NCBI RefSeq assembly: GCF_963259705.1
Contig: NC_081852.1
Location: 59,582,859 to 59,646,858 of the forward strand
Direction: 5' to 3'
DNA: 64,000 nt
Source: Myotis daubentonii
Lineage: Eukaryota; Chordata; Mammalia; Chiroptera; Vespertilionidae
Within the stretch, counting starts at the first letter, position 1. Every line of letters begins with the position of its first letter. Positions 30,951 to 42,919 of this stretch are shown here, piece by piece. The translations under genes were made by a program, and so were the position numbers. The notes under the pieces were generated by a model. That model saw only the letters and a program-made list of their open reading frames with translations. It made no database searches and was not told where the DNA came from.

Positions 30951-33900
30951 TCCGTGGATCTTTGTGGCCCCTGATCGCTCCCTGACCTTAAGTAGGGTGC
31001 AGGCTCAGCTCTCCCACTTTGCCCACTCCCCTCCCGCCTCCCCCTTCCTAGTCATGCCCTTGCCACACGTGTCCGTCATCTCTCTGCTGTCTCCTCATCT
31101 GCGGGCTGTGTGCTGTGGGTTAGCCTTTTAGAAAGTTCCTTCTGTGCTTTCAGGGGGGTATAGGACACGTGGCCATGATGCCTTTGTCTCAACAGAGACC
31201 CTTACAGGGGCTTCGAGCTAAGTCTCAGAAGGAGGACTGTTTTGGCAAAAAGCCTAAACATTTTCCAGGCTTTCAGTGTGTCTCCCCCTCCTCTGCCTTC
31301 TCCCCCGCAGGTAGGGTGTTTTGGGTGCTGTGCTTTCCTCTGCCTGCTGCATGGGTGCAGGGTGGCTGCACTCGGTCGGGGGGATGGGGAGGAAGGGGGT
31401 TCAGGGTGAGAGTCCTGGGTCTGGGCAGGGTGCTGGCTCAGAGAGGGTGCCTGCAGGGGCTGGGAGGACAGCTGCACAGCCAGCTCTGCACCTCGCTATG
31501 GGCTCGGGCGAGCTTTGGAGGCTGGCGGAGGGGGGACAGTGCCACCTGCCTTACGGGCCAGCAGACAAGGGGCATTCAGTGAGCCAGTCACTTCTCTGTT
31601 GGAACGCACGCAAAGGGGTGTGTCTCGGCCAGGTTTTTGTGTCACAAAGGCATTTCAGCGGGTGAGATAAATGGCTTTTTCTGTAGTAGAGGCCTGTGAA
31701 GTGGAGTGTGGCCAGCGGCCTGTGCCAGCCTCGTGCCTCCTCCTGAGGCCTGCCTGCTTGGTTATGGGCTTGGACAGACTGATGCTTTTAAGAAAAACGG
31801 CTCTTTCATGGAAACCAAGTGTTTTAAGTCGAGCATTTGTTTTCCTCTGTGGTCTGGCCTTTCTGAACGTCTCAGACCCGCAAGCCACTCAGACCACTAA
31901 CGGGGAACCGCTTTGAGCTGCCCAGGTCAGAAGTCCTTCCCCAACTCCCATGGCCTGGAGGCAGGCTGGAGGCAGCAGCTGGACTCCCAGGAGCTTCTGT
32001 GGGCGGCTCTCCAGTGAGTGGCTCCAAAGGATAGAGGAGGGGTGGATGGTGGCACCTGCTGGGCTACCTGCCTGCCTCCCTGGACAGGGAACTCCCTAGG
32101 CAGGGCCATGCCTGCCCGGCCCAGCGTGGCCTGGGCATGAGGCAGTTCTCATGTGTGGCTGTCAGGCGGCTGCCCAGGGTCAGTGTACCAGCAGACACAG
32201 TGAGTGTCCGATGAGGCCGAGACTTGGGAGCAGGACCCCATCCCCTCCCCTCGTTTCCTTTCATTCCCTTTCCTTTTCAGTGGTGAACTCATGTGATAGT
32301 GGAGTGTGTCTGTTAAAGCGTGGAGTTGGCTCAGCTCTCACTTCCTGTAACGTCCTTCTCGCATTTTCTAATGGGAACAGCAGCCACGTGGGGGTCCCTG
32401 GCCACAGATGTGGGTCAAGGGCACCTGGCTGGTCAGTGACTTCTGACCTCCAGCTCACCGTTAAAAGATTTTTTGGTCAACCAGACTGTGTAGGCCTCAC
32501 AACCTTGATTTAAAAGAAACGGAAAACACTGGTCACAGCAGGAGAGCCAGCAGGAGGGACCTGCATGGAAAGGAGACTGAGGGCTCATAGCAGGAGGAGT
32601 AGGAACTGTCCACCAGTAAGGCTGGTTCTGGGGATCGAGTGTCCCCAGTACACCCCATCTTTCCTGTGCCCCCCTTCCCCACAGCTTCCATGCCGAGTGG
32701 CATCTCTGGGGGAGCGAGGTTCATGTGACAGGATTGCTCCAGGAACCAGGGTGTGCTGGGCCCCTCCTGCCTGGACTGACACGTGTGGAGGTGGCCAGGG
32801 GCCCGGTGTCTCTGGACCTGGGAAATTATAGCTGGATCGACTCTGCCTCCATCATCCAAAGATTAACACCCTTGTGGCAGCTCTGGCTTTGTGGGTGGGC
32901 ATTAATTATTCAGTATTACGACTTGCTCCACCGAGGCTTTGTGACCATGGGAATATAATGAGTTATAAAATATAGAAAAGCCATTTATTTTGTCTGATGA
33001 TCTAAATTCAAACTGAAGACCACCTTTGCTGTTTTTCTGCTTTGGGGGACCAGTTACTTGGATAGAATAAATATTTCAGTTTTCTGCCTTTACATTGCTG
33101 AAATGACTCTTTTCAGGGTGCTACCAACTATTCACAGAACCCACTGAGCTCTTCAGGTGGGATTAGGTCGTGTTTTACACTCGATGGATGCCAATCCTTT
33201 AAGCAGCAGACAGCAGATGTGTTAGTCTCAGGATGAGAATGGGCTGGAATGACTTGTTTTAGGTGACCAGGGGTCCAGGCGGTGGGTGGCGGGAGCTATA
33301 GGAGGGTGGGCACGGAAGGAAGGGGCACGCGCCTGCCCCAGGAAGACTCCCGTGTGCTGTGGTGAGCTGTGAGGTGCTGCTACCAGCCTCCTTAGTCAGG
33401 TGAAGGTGAAGAGGCTCAAATACCCGCATCCACCCCTGTGGCCGACCTGGGGGGTTTACCGAGGGACAGATGAAGGGGGGCAGGGACCCCGGGCAGGCTG
33501 GACATAGCATTGCTCCAGTTTCGCCTCGCCCTTCTGTGGTTCAGATGCCAGTGCAGTGTTTAAACTAACTTATGCATGGCTGTGGGTTTTACACTTTCCT
33601 TCCTGCCCCTAACGAGCAGCCTAGCCAGCCTCATTGGTAAGTGCTATGAATTGCCTCCTGGTTAGTGTCCTGCCCTGATTACCTGGCATCTAAGCTAAGA
33701 CCAGGCTTCCCCTCAGGGCCGGAATCACGGCGATTGGACGCTATCACTTTTTGCTTAGCTGCTTGTCCGGATTTTGGAGGATTCGCTGTCGCCGTAAATA
33801 ACGGAAACCACTCTGGAGTGTAAGCCATGCATCATCAGCAGCGGGGGTCAGAGGGCGATGGCCTTGCCCGCCCGCTGTTCCCTGTGCGACCTTTGTTCTC

Positions 33901-35150
33901 AGCATCTGTATTCCTTCCCTGTGTACGGTCATTCCATGGAGGAACCATGTTTAAAAGTCAGTGTGACGTTTAGGATCATGCGTGTGAAATCTTAATGGGG
34001 CTGAGTCTGGAGGGCAGTGGTGCTGGGGTGGCCCTGTGGTCACTGCCTGGAGCCGGCTGTGCCAGGCTGAATACCCACATCCCCCCATGGTGGGTCCTGT
34101 GCCTGTGGCTGAGGCCTCCCTCTCTGAACTCCAGACAGCGGGTTTCCCCCTCGGCCGCCCGAGGTATTGCCTCTTTCCCGCCTCAGGACTGTGCAGGACA
34201 TGATCTGTCCCTTCCTTCTATACCTGTCTCGGAGGCCTACCCCCAGCCTGGGCAGCCCGTCCCTCCTGCCCCCTTCCTGGGCCACCATCTTCACCTTCCA
34301 GCTCTCAGTGTCTGACAGGTCTGTCTGTGCCTCCCTTCCCCTCCCCTCCCAGTATGTCTCAGCGAATCTCCCGACAAGCAAGTGGTGGAGTGGGGTGTCC
34401 CCCTGGAGGACGGGCAGTCAGCTGGCTCAGGGCACCACCCTGGTACCCGTGGGTGGTACCAACAGGCAGATGGAGCCTGCAAGGCCTGGGAGAGCTGGTC
34501 TGGTGCAGGCGTCGCTGCAGGGAACCCGCGGGGCTGGCTGCCCAAGTGGAGGGCGGTGAAGCTGATGACAGATTGTAAGAGTGAGAATTGGAAGCTGTCT
34601 GGCCGCGTGGCTGGTGCTCATAAATCTATTTGGATCCTGGAATAACAGAGGGAATACAGCAACCTAACATTTGCATTGAGTTTGGAGCCTCAGCTCTCAC
34701 TGCCCCCACGTGGGGCATTCGGTGCCGACAGCCCGAGTCTGGTAGCTGAATGTGTGGCTGGGGCTCCGCCACGCCCCTGCTCTTGGCTGCCGTTCTCGAG
34801 ATGGTGGCGGTGTTTGCAGTTGATCACAGCTGCTTCCTCACACGGCTCTGTCGTGTCAACAGTGAAAGACACGCCTTCCTCCACTCAGTGCTTCACTGGG
34901 AGTCTGCCTTGTACAACGAAAACCGGTGATTGGAGTGCTGCGCGGGCTTGTTCACCGAGTCGCAGCCCTGGGAACGTCCGAGTGCGAGGGCCAAGGATGG
35001 AGACGCGGATTGGCCAGCGAATGCCAAGAATGAGACGCAGCCAAGCGGTTGTCTTGGAATTTGTTAGGAGAGAAAAGCAAGCCTCAGAACAACATCTACC
35101 ATGTTCTCTGTTTTGTAGAACAAACAAGCAAAAACCCCTCTAAATGTATG
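30951..35150. other. 4.2-kb intergenic stretch, no gene recognised
   Basis: GC-rich, mostly unique. Frames up to about 155 codons (34676-35143) lack recognisable domains and conflict with frames on the other strand. An AT-richer segment at about 32820-33120, with TTAATTATTCAGTATTACG, resembles the other conserved-looking blocks. No RNA gene is seen. Confidence 0.4.
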
Positions 35151-35272
35151 CACGGTGGGCAAAAGTAGGTTTACCATTGTGAGTACATGAAACAGAATTT
35201 ATTCTTGTATTATTACTGATAAATGATCATATTGTTTTCCATACGAATAAGCCTACTTTTGCCCCACCGTGT
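35151..35272 (+). mobile_element. Short mariner-type MITE, about 122 bp
   Basis: CACGGTGGGCAAAAGTAGG at the left and CCTACTTTTGCCCCACCGTG at the right are long inverted repeats, with only about 80 bp between them. The termini match the element at 41913-42310. A TA target duplication is not cleanly preserved. No transposase is encoded. Confidence 0.88.
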
Positions 35273-35487
35273 GTTTGCCTAAATAGCATACATGTATGTC
35301 TGTATGACTGAAGAGAAAAATACAGACACTTTCTTATGACCCTTTCACCACAGTTACCTGGGGCAGGTGGGATGGCTGATGGGGTGGAAGGAGCAGACAA
35401 GTAAAACAGTGGAAAGAGGCCCGTGCAGTTTTGTTAAATTGTGTATCTATGGATATATGTAGAAAGACATTTAAAAACTCACGTTAC

Positions 35488-35684
35488 TGCCCAGCCAGCA
35501 CATCTCAGTGGTTGAGCATTGACCTATGAACCAGGAGGTCACAGTTCGATTCCTAGTCAAGGCCCCTGGATCCCCAGGTTGGGATGTGTAGGAAGCAGCC
35601 AATCAATGATTCTCTCTCATCATTGATGTTTCTCTCTCTCTCATCCTCTCCCTTCCTCTCTGAAATCAATAAAAATAAAAAATT
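35488..35684 (+). mobile_element. VES-type SINE
   Basis: CCAGCACATCTCAGTGGTTG, GGTCACAGTTCGATTCCTAG, and a shortened middle (GGGATGTGTAGGAAGCAGCC). Flanks AAAAACTCACGTTAC and AAAAACTCATGTTAC form a 15-bp duplication with one difference. Confidence 0.93.
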
Positions 35685-36879
35685 AAAAAACTCATGTTAC
35701 CTCTCAATTGACGCAGGGTGGAAGGGTGCGTGCAAGCCAGGGTCTGTGCCTCGGTCGTGGTCACTGGCTTTGTGAGCATGGACGCCTTGGGAGCCGTGGG
35801 GAGAGTGGCGGACATGCCCATGGGGAGTGAGCCTTGTTCATGACATCAGCATCAGAGGCTATTCTGGACCCCGTCCGGGTTCCCCCAAGGCGTGCCATGC
35901 GCTGCTTTCCGGAAGAAGACGTGTGGAAGAGAGAGACAGAAAGTTGGCTCCTGTTCCTGGGTGCTTAAATGAAAACTTATGAAACAATAAGCTACACAAC
36001 ATAAAACAAAACATTGCCCATTTGCTAGTAATTAAATGCTTAAATATTTAAATTATTCGTATCTGATGTTTACCACGTTGCTGGTAGCCTTAAGGCGATA
36101 AACACATGCGTCTCTCATCTCCCAGATGTCCCATAGCTTCACCGAGCTGAATCTCAGGTTGTCAATTACATCCCTCACCACGGACGGTGCTGCAAAAGCA
36201 AACATTAACTCCACATGCAACAGCCGCCGATATCAAGATTCCCATTATTAAGAAAGTAAATCTCCTTCTAGAATAAAGACATAAATACCATGTTTTTTGC
36301 TAGAAAAATTATGTGGGAAGATGGCCTCCAGAGATAGTCTGTCAAACACCCTGGAAGAAACACATCTTGGTGTGTTTATTGCAACAAACATTCTCTAAAT
36401 GGAACGCCAGCTGAAGCTCTGCTTTGCTGAATGGCTGCTCACGCCACCTTCCCCCCAACCCCCGCTGACCTGGACAGGACATTTGGGAGTGGGCTTGTCA
36501 ATCTGGAGCGGCCTGAGGTCCCCATACCACAGGACGAAAAAGAGCAGAAATCGAGGAAACCTGCCGAAGAGGTTTTGCTGTCACCAGCAGCCTGTGACTA
36601 ATCAGAGTCTAGAGCAGCCTTCAAAGGAGATGGCTAACTCACTGCCTGCCATAGCCAGGTGGGACAAAGGGACAGTGACTTCCTGAGCCTGGACAATGCC
36701 ATCAGCACTCCTCTTGGGGGCAGGGAAGAAGGAAGCTCTAGAACAGTTGGCTCAGACTTGGAAAGTATTCGCTCATTAGCACAGGCAAACAAAGTGTGTT
36801 TCTTGGGATTACATCTCCTTGCTCAAAGCTTTGGCTCTTTGTATACAATGGAAAAACCAAATGGGGCTGTCACAGGCAG
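35685..36879. other. Intergenic sequence with an AT-rich, conserved-looking block
   Basis: Between about 35960 and 36300 the sequence turns AT-rich (AATTAAATGCTTAAATATTT; AAGCAAACATTAACTCCAC) without any repeat I recognise; it may be a conserved non-coding element. No gene is supported. Confidence 0.3.
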
Positions 36880-37260
36880 CGTTTTGGTTGCTACTGCTGC
36901 ATAACAAAGTACCCCAGAACTGAGCCGTCATTCCATTGTGCTACTGATTCAGAAGGCCAGCGATTTGGACCGGGAGCAGGGGAGCTGACTTATTTCTGCT
37001 CCATGATGTCTGGGGCCTCAGCTGGGAAGACTCGAGGCAGCAGCTGATTTGTCAGCTGGGCACTGGAATCACCCGGAGGCTTGCCACTCCCATGTCTGGA
37101 GCCGACACTGGGACACTGGAAACCTGGGCTGCTGACAGGGTGTCTACAGATGGCCTGTGCTGGCAGCTTAAGGCCCGGCCTGAATATCCCAGTGAGCAAG
37201 GCAGAAGCAACATCGTCTTTTCTGACTGCCTCAGAAGTCACCGGGCGTCATGTCTGCCTT
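36880..37260 (+). repeat. Ancient mammalian interspersed repeat, family not assigned
   Basis: GCATAACAAAGTACCCCAGA, TGATTCAGAAGGCCAGCGAT, CTCCATGATGTCTGGGGCCT and CAAGGCAGAAGCAAC recall a common old mammalian repeat. The left motif recurs at 46130. Confidence 0.4.
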
Positions 37261-38743
37261 CTATGACTCGCCCATGTTTCTCCTGTGGCCAACCCCAGTC
37301 CAGATGCACACGGGGAAGGGCTTCTGGGAAAAGCAGTTCCCACGCCTGTAGGCGGGACTCCCCATCCCCTGCCGGGGCCCTGCTTTCAAGTTCTCTCTCA
37401 AGAGAGCAGACATTCCTTCCCTGGAGCCTGAGGGTTTTGTGGGGCGACGCAGGGCTGGATGGGTTATAAGACGTGTGGACATGCCTCCCTCAGTGGGGTC
37501 GGCCTTTGGGATGAAGCAGAAAACCCAGGTACTCGTGTCACGGCTGCCTCCACGGGAGTGTCATGCTGGCGGCTTGAGTGTCACTCTGGGGCTGGCGAAC
37601 GACCTCTTCGGCCTGACGGGCGACTGCGAGAGATGTGGTGCTTGGCTTCACTCACGGTGGGGCAGCTTCCTGGACTGCTGACCGGAGAGGCCTCATTCCC
37701 TGGAGAAAGGGATGCGGAGCCGAGGCCCCTGGAGGTGCAGTAACCAAGTGTCACTGTAAACTCTCAGCAGCTGCCTGTGGCTGCAAACACACAGCTCCCA
37801 ACATGGCTGACCCCCTCTTTAGGGGATCTGAGTCACTTGGCAGGCTGCCTGGGGAGACCCTGGGGGTGGCAGGCGGAGCTGGTGACAGGGACTCCCCCAG
37901 GGACTAGCTGATGCAGGGCGGGGCCCCCAAGTTCTGGGCTGGTTGATGCCAGGCTGTAGGCCTTGTGTGGGTGCTGCTGTGGGACAAGATGTCCATGACC
38001 CATCCCAGGCTGTTCTCCCTCTTGCCTCCCTCCCTCAGCTTTGAGGATGTGGCTCTGGGTGCCCCCACCCCTGGGACTCTAACGTGGTGGCTGAATGAGC
38101 CAGAGAGCTGGTGTTTTCCGTGTCCCCAGATGACTGTTTACTTCCTGGGTGGCTCTTTGGACTCACACTCAGTCTCCTGATCCCCATCATCTGGGCAGGG
38201 GTCTCCCTACTTCCTCAGTCGCAGCCTCACCCTATGCCTCCCACACCCTTCTCTCTGAGGCAGGAGGCTACTCCCCAGCCCCTCACCTTGAGCCCTCTTG
38301 TATACAGCTCCCTAATTTTGGGAGAGGCCCACGGCTGACCTGAGCTGCCCGTCAAGGACCCCCCCTGGAGGCCCGTGGTGCTGGCACAAAGGGGAGAGAA
38401 GGCAAGTGCCTGGTCTCTGTGTTGGGACAAGCCCCCCTGCAGCATCCTGGTTAAACCTGAGTCCAGGTCATTGCCAGGCCAGGGCCTGGGGCAGGTTCTG
38501 TGGTGGACAAGGACTCAATCCTCCCAGCTGCTTTGTTGGGAAAGTTGGGCATGGCGAGACCTCGATTCCATGCGAAAGACAAGAGCCTGAGTTGGTGACC
38601 CCTTAGTGTTGGGGGAGGGGATTTTCTAGTGGAATTAGTGGAGATTTGAATAAATGTGATTTTTTGATATGGGACTGTAAAATGTGTCAACATTGGAAGG
38701 TCTGCACAAATCAGCAAACCAGTATTTCCGAACGCTGCTGTAG
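37261..38743. other. Intergenic sequence, nothing recognised
   Basis: GC-rich unique sequence with short conflicting frames; no gene, RNA or repeat identified. Confidence 0.4.
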
Positions 38744-39020
38744 CCCTGGCCGGTTTGGCTCAGTGGTTGGAGCATCAACCCATGGACCGAAGGGTCACAG
38801 GTTCAATTCCTGGCGAAGGGCACAGACAACTTGCAGGCTTGATCCCTGGCCTTGGTGGGGGATTGTGGGGGAGGCAACCAATCAGTGTGTCTCTCTCACA
38901 TTGATATTTCTCTCTCTTTCTCTCTCCCCCTTCCTCTCTCCCTTCCACTCTCTCTAATCAATGGAAAAAATATCCTTGGGTGAGGATTAAAACAAACAAA
39001 CAAACAAACAAACAAACAAA
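38744..39020 (+). mobile_element. VES-type SINE with long tail and (AAAC)n
   Basis: GCCCTGGCCGGTTTGGCTCA, CAGGTTCAATTCCTGGCG, GAGGCAACCAATCAGTGTG, AATGGAAAAAATATCCTTGG and TGAGGATTAA, followed by an (AAAC)n tract to 39020. Confidence 0.92.
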
Positions 39021-39789
39021 TGATGTGCCAGGACTGATCAGCAGACCCTGAGCGATGGATAAATGATTACTCTGACACATGTTTCTGTGAAAGAGGGCTA
39101 AGGGGCTGCTTGGCTTATAGGAACCAAAACAGCCCTGTTCGCCTGCCTCCTTAAGCTCTTATTGTAACAACAGCTTGAACTAAAATTAACTATTAGATAC
39201 TGTCAGCAGGGTAAGCATCCTTGAGAAGACATATGTGACTGTAGTATCCTTTAAGCAAGAACGTTTTGAAGTCTAAATATAAAGATTCCAGTAAAACACC
39301 CATGGGCTCAGACTTGTTTGGGAAGTCAAGGCAGGGGCTGCCGCCTTTGGCAAGGTCCCCCTAGAGGCCCCGACCCTTCAGATTCCTCCTTACTGACTTT
39401 CCAACCAAGTCCCGTGCTTCCCCACACTGATGCTATAAAATGATGCACACAAGCAAAGACCCACTTGGAGTGCAAGATAGACCTGGGGGCTTAATGCACA
39501 GAGTGTGAGGGGTTCATTGGTTTGGGATCAGGCAGCTCATCTTGAACAGCCTCCCACTTGTGGGTTTCAGTGTAGACCAAAGAAGAACACCCACAGTGAT
39601 CTGAACAGGTGTTCACAACCCTCCCTTTCCTGACCACACACTGTGTGAGCTGCGTTTTCTTCAAACACCAAGCCCCAAGCGTATTATCAGAGATCCACGG
39701 CAGAAGCCGCTTGGGATTCTGTCCTCTACTGAGCCAGACATGAGAGAGATTTACATATAATGTTGCCCTTCTCACTAGTTTTTACTTTA
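39021..39789. other. Intergenic sequence, nothing recognised
   Basis: No gene or repeat family recognised. Confidence 0.4.
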
Positions 39790-39990
39790 ATCTAGTTTTT
39801 TTTTGTGTGTGTGTAAAAATAGTTATTTATGTTAACATAAAATGGGTTAATAATAGGTATTTTTAAGCAAATTAATCAATATTTAAAATTTTCTCAGCTT
39901 TAATTTATATTACAGTGCACATGGGTAGTACTAAGCTGAATGAGCAGAGCTCTTTGGAGCCCAAGTAATTTTTAGGGGCAGAAAGTTCAT
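39790..39990 (+). repeat. Ancient DNA-transposon-like fragment
   Basis: AATGGGTTAATAATAGGT, AATATTTAAAATTTTCTCAG and GAGCTCTTTGGAGCCCAAGT resemble the family guessed for 1800-1985. It is heavily decayed. Confidence 0.35.
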
Positions 39991-41560
39991 GACATGCTCC
40001 ATAGAGAGCAGGGAGGGCCCCAGGACTGGTGGCATGGCTGTGGCCCCCGGCAAAGTGGAGGGGAAGCCGGGGAATGTAAACGGAGGCCAGTCCTCCTGGG
40101 CACCGAGGTGCTGACTGCAAATTTAGCCACTGCTGGAGCCAACTTGTCTTCTGGAAGGAAGGCCCAGAAGCAAGGGCACGGGTTGTGGATTGACTGGTAG
40201 CCAACCTCCGGGCGTGGCTCCGTGGGCAGCTCTGCACCCCATCCTTCTTCCTGGCCCAGGTGGGGTGTACATTATGCATAGAGTGAAGTCTACTCAGCTG
40301 TCCCCAGGGGCCCTGTGAAGGGTTTTGGATGGACTTTGGAGGGTCCTGAAGCCAGGGTTTGGGGAGCAGGGGAGCTCAGGATGTTGGGGCAGTTTGGTAA
40401 GAAGGGCCAGTGGGTAATTTCTGGCTGCGTGACCGTGATGATGGATTCCCTGGCACTTCGCTGGGACTGTGAGTGCGGGTGGGGACACCTCTCGAGGGAG
40501 ATGGCATGAGGTAGTTCACAGCTTCTGATCTCTGAGCAGCTCACAGGTGAGACCCACGGTGGACAGTGTTCAGCCGAGCCCGCGCCTCAGTGAGTTTTGG
40601 ATTTGCAAAGTGGGAGAGGCACTGATTGACATGGCTGAGTTGGTCTACACAGTTATTAGAGGGAAGCTGAATTTCCAGAGTCAGTCCCAGGGGCCAGGGT
40701 AAGGGTGTGGGAGCAGGGAGAGGGGAGCTGTGAGGATGATGTTGGGGGTTGGGGGGTGGGCAGACCAGGGGAGTCCCACCTGCGGGAGACCTTCCGTTTA
40801 CCTCCATGCATTCCTCATTAGCCCAGGAGTGAGAGCAGTTTCCTGAGCCAGCCAGCCAGGGAGGGAGGCATCAGAGAGGGGCCCTGAGGATTCTAGTCCA
40901 TTCCCCCCCACTCCCCACCGGGATCCTTAGAGATGCTGCAGGGACGCGGGTTTCCTGGGCTCCTGCAATGTGCATCTCTGTGCTAAAGGTAGAGAGACTG
41001 GAACCTGAGCCCCCGGCCACACATGGGGTTAGTGTCACCTTTTACAGATGGCAGCCAGGGGCTGGGGGACACACTGGGAACTGTGGGCTTACATGTCCCA
41101 GGACCAGAGACTTGAAGGAGGACCATGCTCACGCGCAAACCCCAGTCCGGGGCCATCATCTCATGTGTTTGTCAAAGGTGTTTTTTGGATCAGTGTCTGA
41201 GTCCTTTCCTTAGGACTTTGCAGGAACCACCCCGCAACTGTGCGCTCCCAGGCTGAGTTCTCAGGGGAGGGCATGAGGCCTGGGCTGCTGGCTGGGGGAC
41301 AGGATGGGCTGACTGCCCCTGCCCTTGGAGCTTGGCTGTTTCCAGAGAGTCAAGGTGGGGACAAAGAGTAGGAAGTTGTCTGGGCCATGCCCTCTGGACC
41401 TCGGATATCAGCTTTCCCTGGAACGGGGCGCTTCCCTCCTGCTCCTTAGCGGCGCTGAAGGATGACCTGGGGAGGCCCTCAGCCACCCAGGTGGGACGTG
41501 GTGGACTCGTGGGGAGGTTTTGCTTTGGCACATGATCCTTTGAATTAATTCTTCCTCCTC
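39991..41560. other. Intergenic sequence, nothing recognised apart from a duplicated segment
   Basis: GC-rich. It includes 40262-40316, a segment with a near-copy at 44337-44391. No gene is supported. Confidence 0.4.
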
Positions 41561-41870
41561 TAGAAGGAGATGAGATTATAAGCCTGCTGGGAGGCTGGCC
41601 CTGGCTCTCGATGTCTTTGTTTGGCTGTAGTGATTACAAATGCCAAAGATATAGGCTTGATAAATACAATTTTAAAGGATTAAACCATCACTGTTGTCAG
41701 GTTATGTTTAAATATGCTCTGTTTACAAAATCAATTGGGCTATTCACAAAGCAAGTAATGTTCTGAGTAGGCAATCACCCAATCAATTATTAATAAAAAT
41801 TTTCCAAGTAAAGAACCTTTAAGTATGGCTATTTGGGTACTAAAAATATGGCCTCATGTTTATAAAGCAC
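41561..41870. other. AT-rich unique block, candidate conserved non-coding element
   Basis: Contains TGATTACAAATGCC, a forkhead-like TGTTTACAAA and CAATCAATTATTAATAAA. It is compositionally distinct from its neighbours and unlike known repeats. Confidence 0.3.
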
Positions 41871-41876
41871 CATATA

Positions 41877-41910
41877 TGTGTGTGTGTGTGAGTGTGTGTG
41901 TGTGTGTGTA
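41877..41910 (+). repeat. (TG)n microsatellite
   Basis: About 17 TG units with one GAG interruption, directly abutting the TA target of the mariner-type element. Confidence 0.95.
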
Positions 41911-41966
41911 TACAGGGTGGGGCAAAAGTAGGTTTACAGCTGTTCGTATGGAAAATAATACAATAA

Positions 41967-42142
41967 TCTCTAATAATAAAAGCATAATATGCAAATTGAC
42001 CCAATGGCCGAACAGTGGAACAAACAACTGTTCAGACAACCTTCTGGATGACCTTCCCGACGAAGCCACTGCTTGGGCCGGCCAAGGCAGCTGGGGCTGC
42101 GAGGACCTACTCTTGCACGAATTTTGTGCATCGGGCCTCTAG
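41967..42142 (+). mobile_element. Short HeliBat-type Helitron nested in mariner
   Basis: Starts TCTCTAATAATAAAAGCATA and ends GCATCGGGCCTCTAG, followed by host T. A hairpin-like TGCACGAATTTTGTGCA lies just before the end. Confidence 0.92.
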
Positions 42143-42153
42143 TTAATAAATAA

Positions 42154-42248
42154 TCTATATTATAAAAGACAAGTGGACCTAACGCTGTAACGACCAAAGA
42201 CCTGTGCGGGTGGGCGGGGCTGCGCGATTTCGCGCGCTGGGCTTCTAG
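42154..42248 (+). mobile_element. 95-bp Helitron-like element nested in mariner
   Basis: TC start (TCTATATTATAAAAGACAAG), 3' hairpin GCGCGATTTCGCGC, end GCTTCTAG before host T. It is only 11 bp from the preceding Helitron. It carries both Helitron-type ends but is under 100 bp. Confidence 0.85.
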
Positions 42249-42310
42249 TATAAGAATAAGGTCTGTGTTGCACATACTCACAACTGTAAACCTACTTTTG
42301 CCACACCCTG

Positions 42311-42919
42311 TGCATATATTTGGAGGAGGTCAGGGAGGTCCTTTCCTCTCCTCAGTTGCCTACAGGAAGGCTTTCAGGATGGCTTTCTGCACCCAAGAGA
42401 CCCAGCAGGCCCTGAGCCTGGCTCCCTGTCTGTGCAGGCCCCCTGCCTGTGGGCAGTCACAGGGCCACGTGGGGACGCCTTCCTCCTCCCCCACGAGCAC
42501 GTGGGGCTCACAGAGGCCTCTGAGATGAGATGCACTCCGTCTGTCGTGCCAACTTCTGGGACACAGAGAAGGTGGGGCTTTTAAAGCTGCTATTTGTCAG
42601 GCACTTACTTGGAGTATTCCCATGTGTCGAGCACATTTGCATGCAATATGGCATTTGTCATAACAGTCCCTCTGAGTGCAAAGGCTGTTAACGAGAAAGA
42701 AGAGCATTTGTTACAAATGGTGCTGAACAATCGGATATCCAGATGCGAAAAAGAACAAATCCTCAACCCAGTCTCTGCACTGTAACTAAGAATTACCTTG
42801 AATGCACCATGGACCCAGAGGGAGGCCTGTGTTCGAGAACTCCCGAGGAGCGCAGGAGGGCGTCTTTGTAAACTCGGGTTAGCCAGGAGCGCTCAGATAG
42901 GGCACTCCAAGCACGACCC
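42311..42919. other. Intergenic sequence with a possible MIR remnant
   Basis: 42590-42710 has a MIR-like order (CAGGCACTTACTTGGAG; GGCATTTGTCATAACAGTCC), weakly supported. Nothing else is seen. Confidence 0.35.

Larger units (their letters stand above)
41913..42310 (+). mobile_element. Mariner-type element carrying two Helitrons
   Basis: Left end CAGGGTGGGGCAAAAGTAGG follows a TA at 41911-41912; right end CCTACTTTTGCCACACCCTG. Without the two internal insertions only about 127 bp remain, close to the intact MITE at 35151-35272. Confidence 0.92.

Noticed and set aside
36880..37260. Possible LTR of an endogenous retrovirus
   Set aside because: No primer-binding site, polypurine tract, gag or pol sequence or paired LTR found; only a generic old-repeat resemblance.
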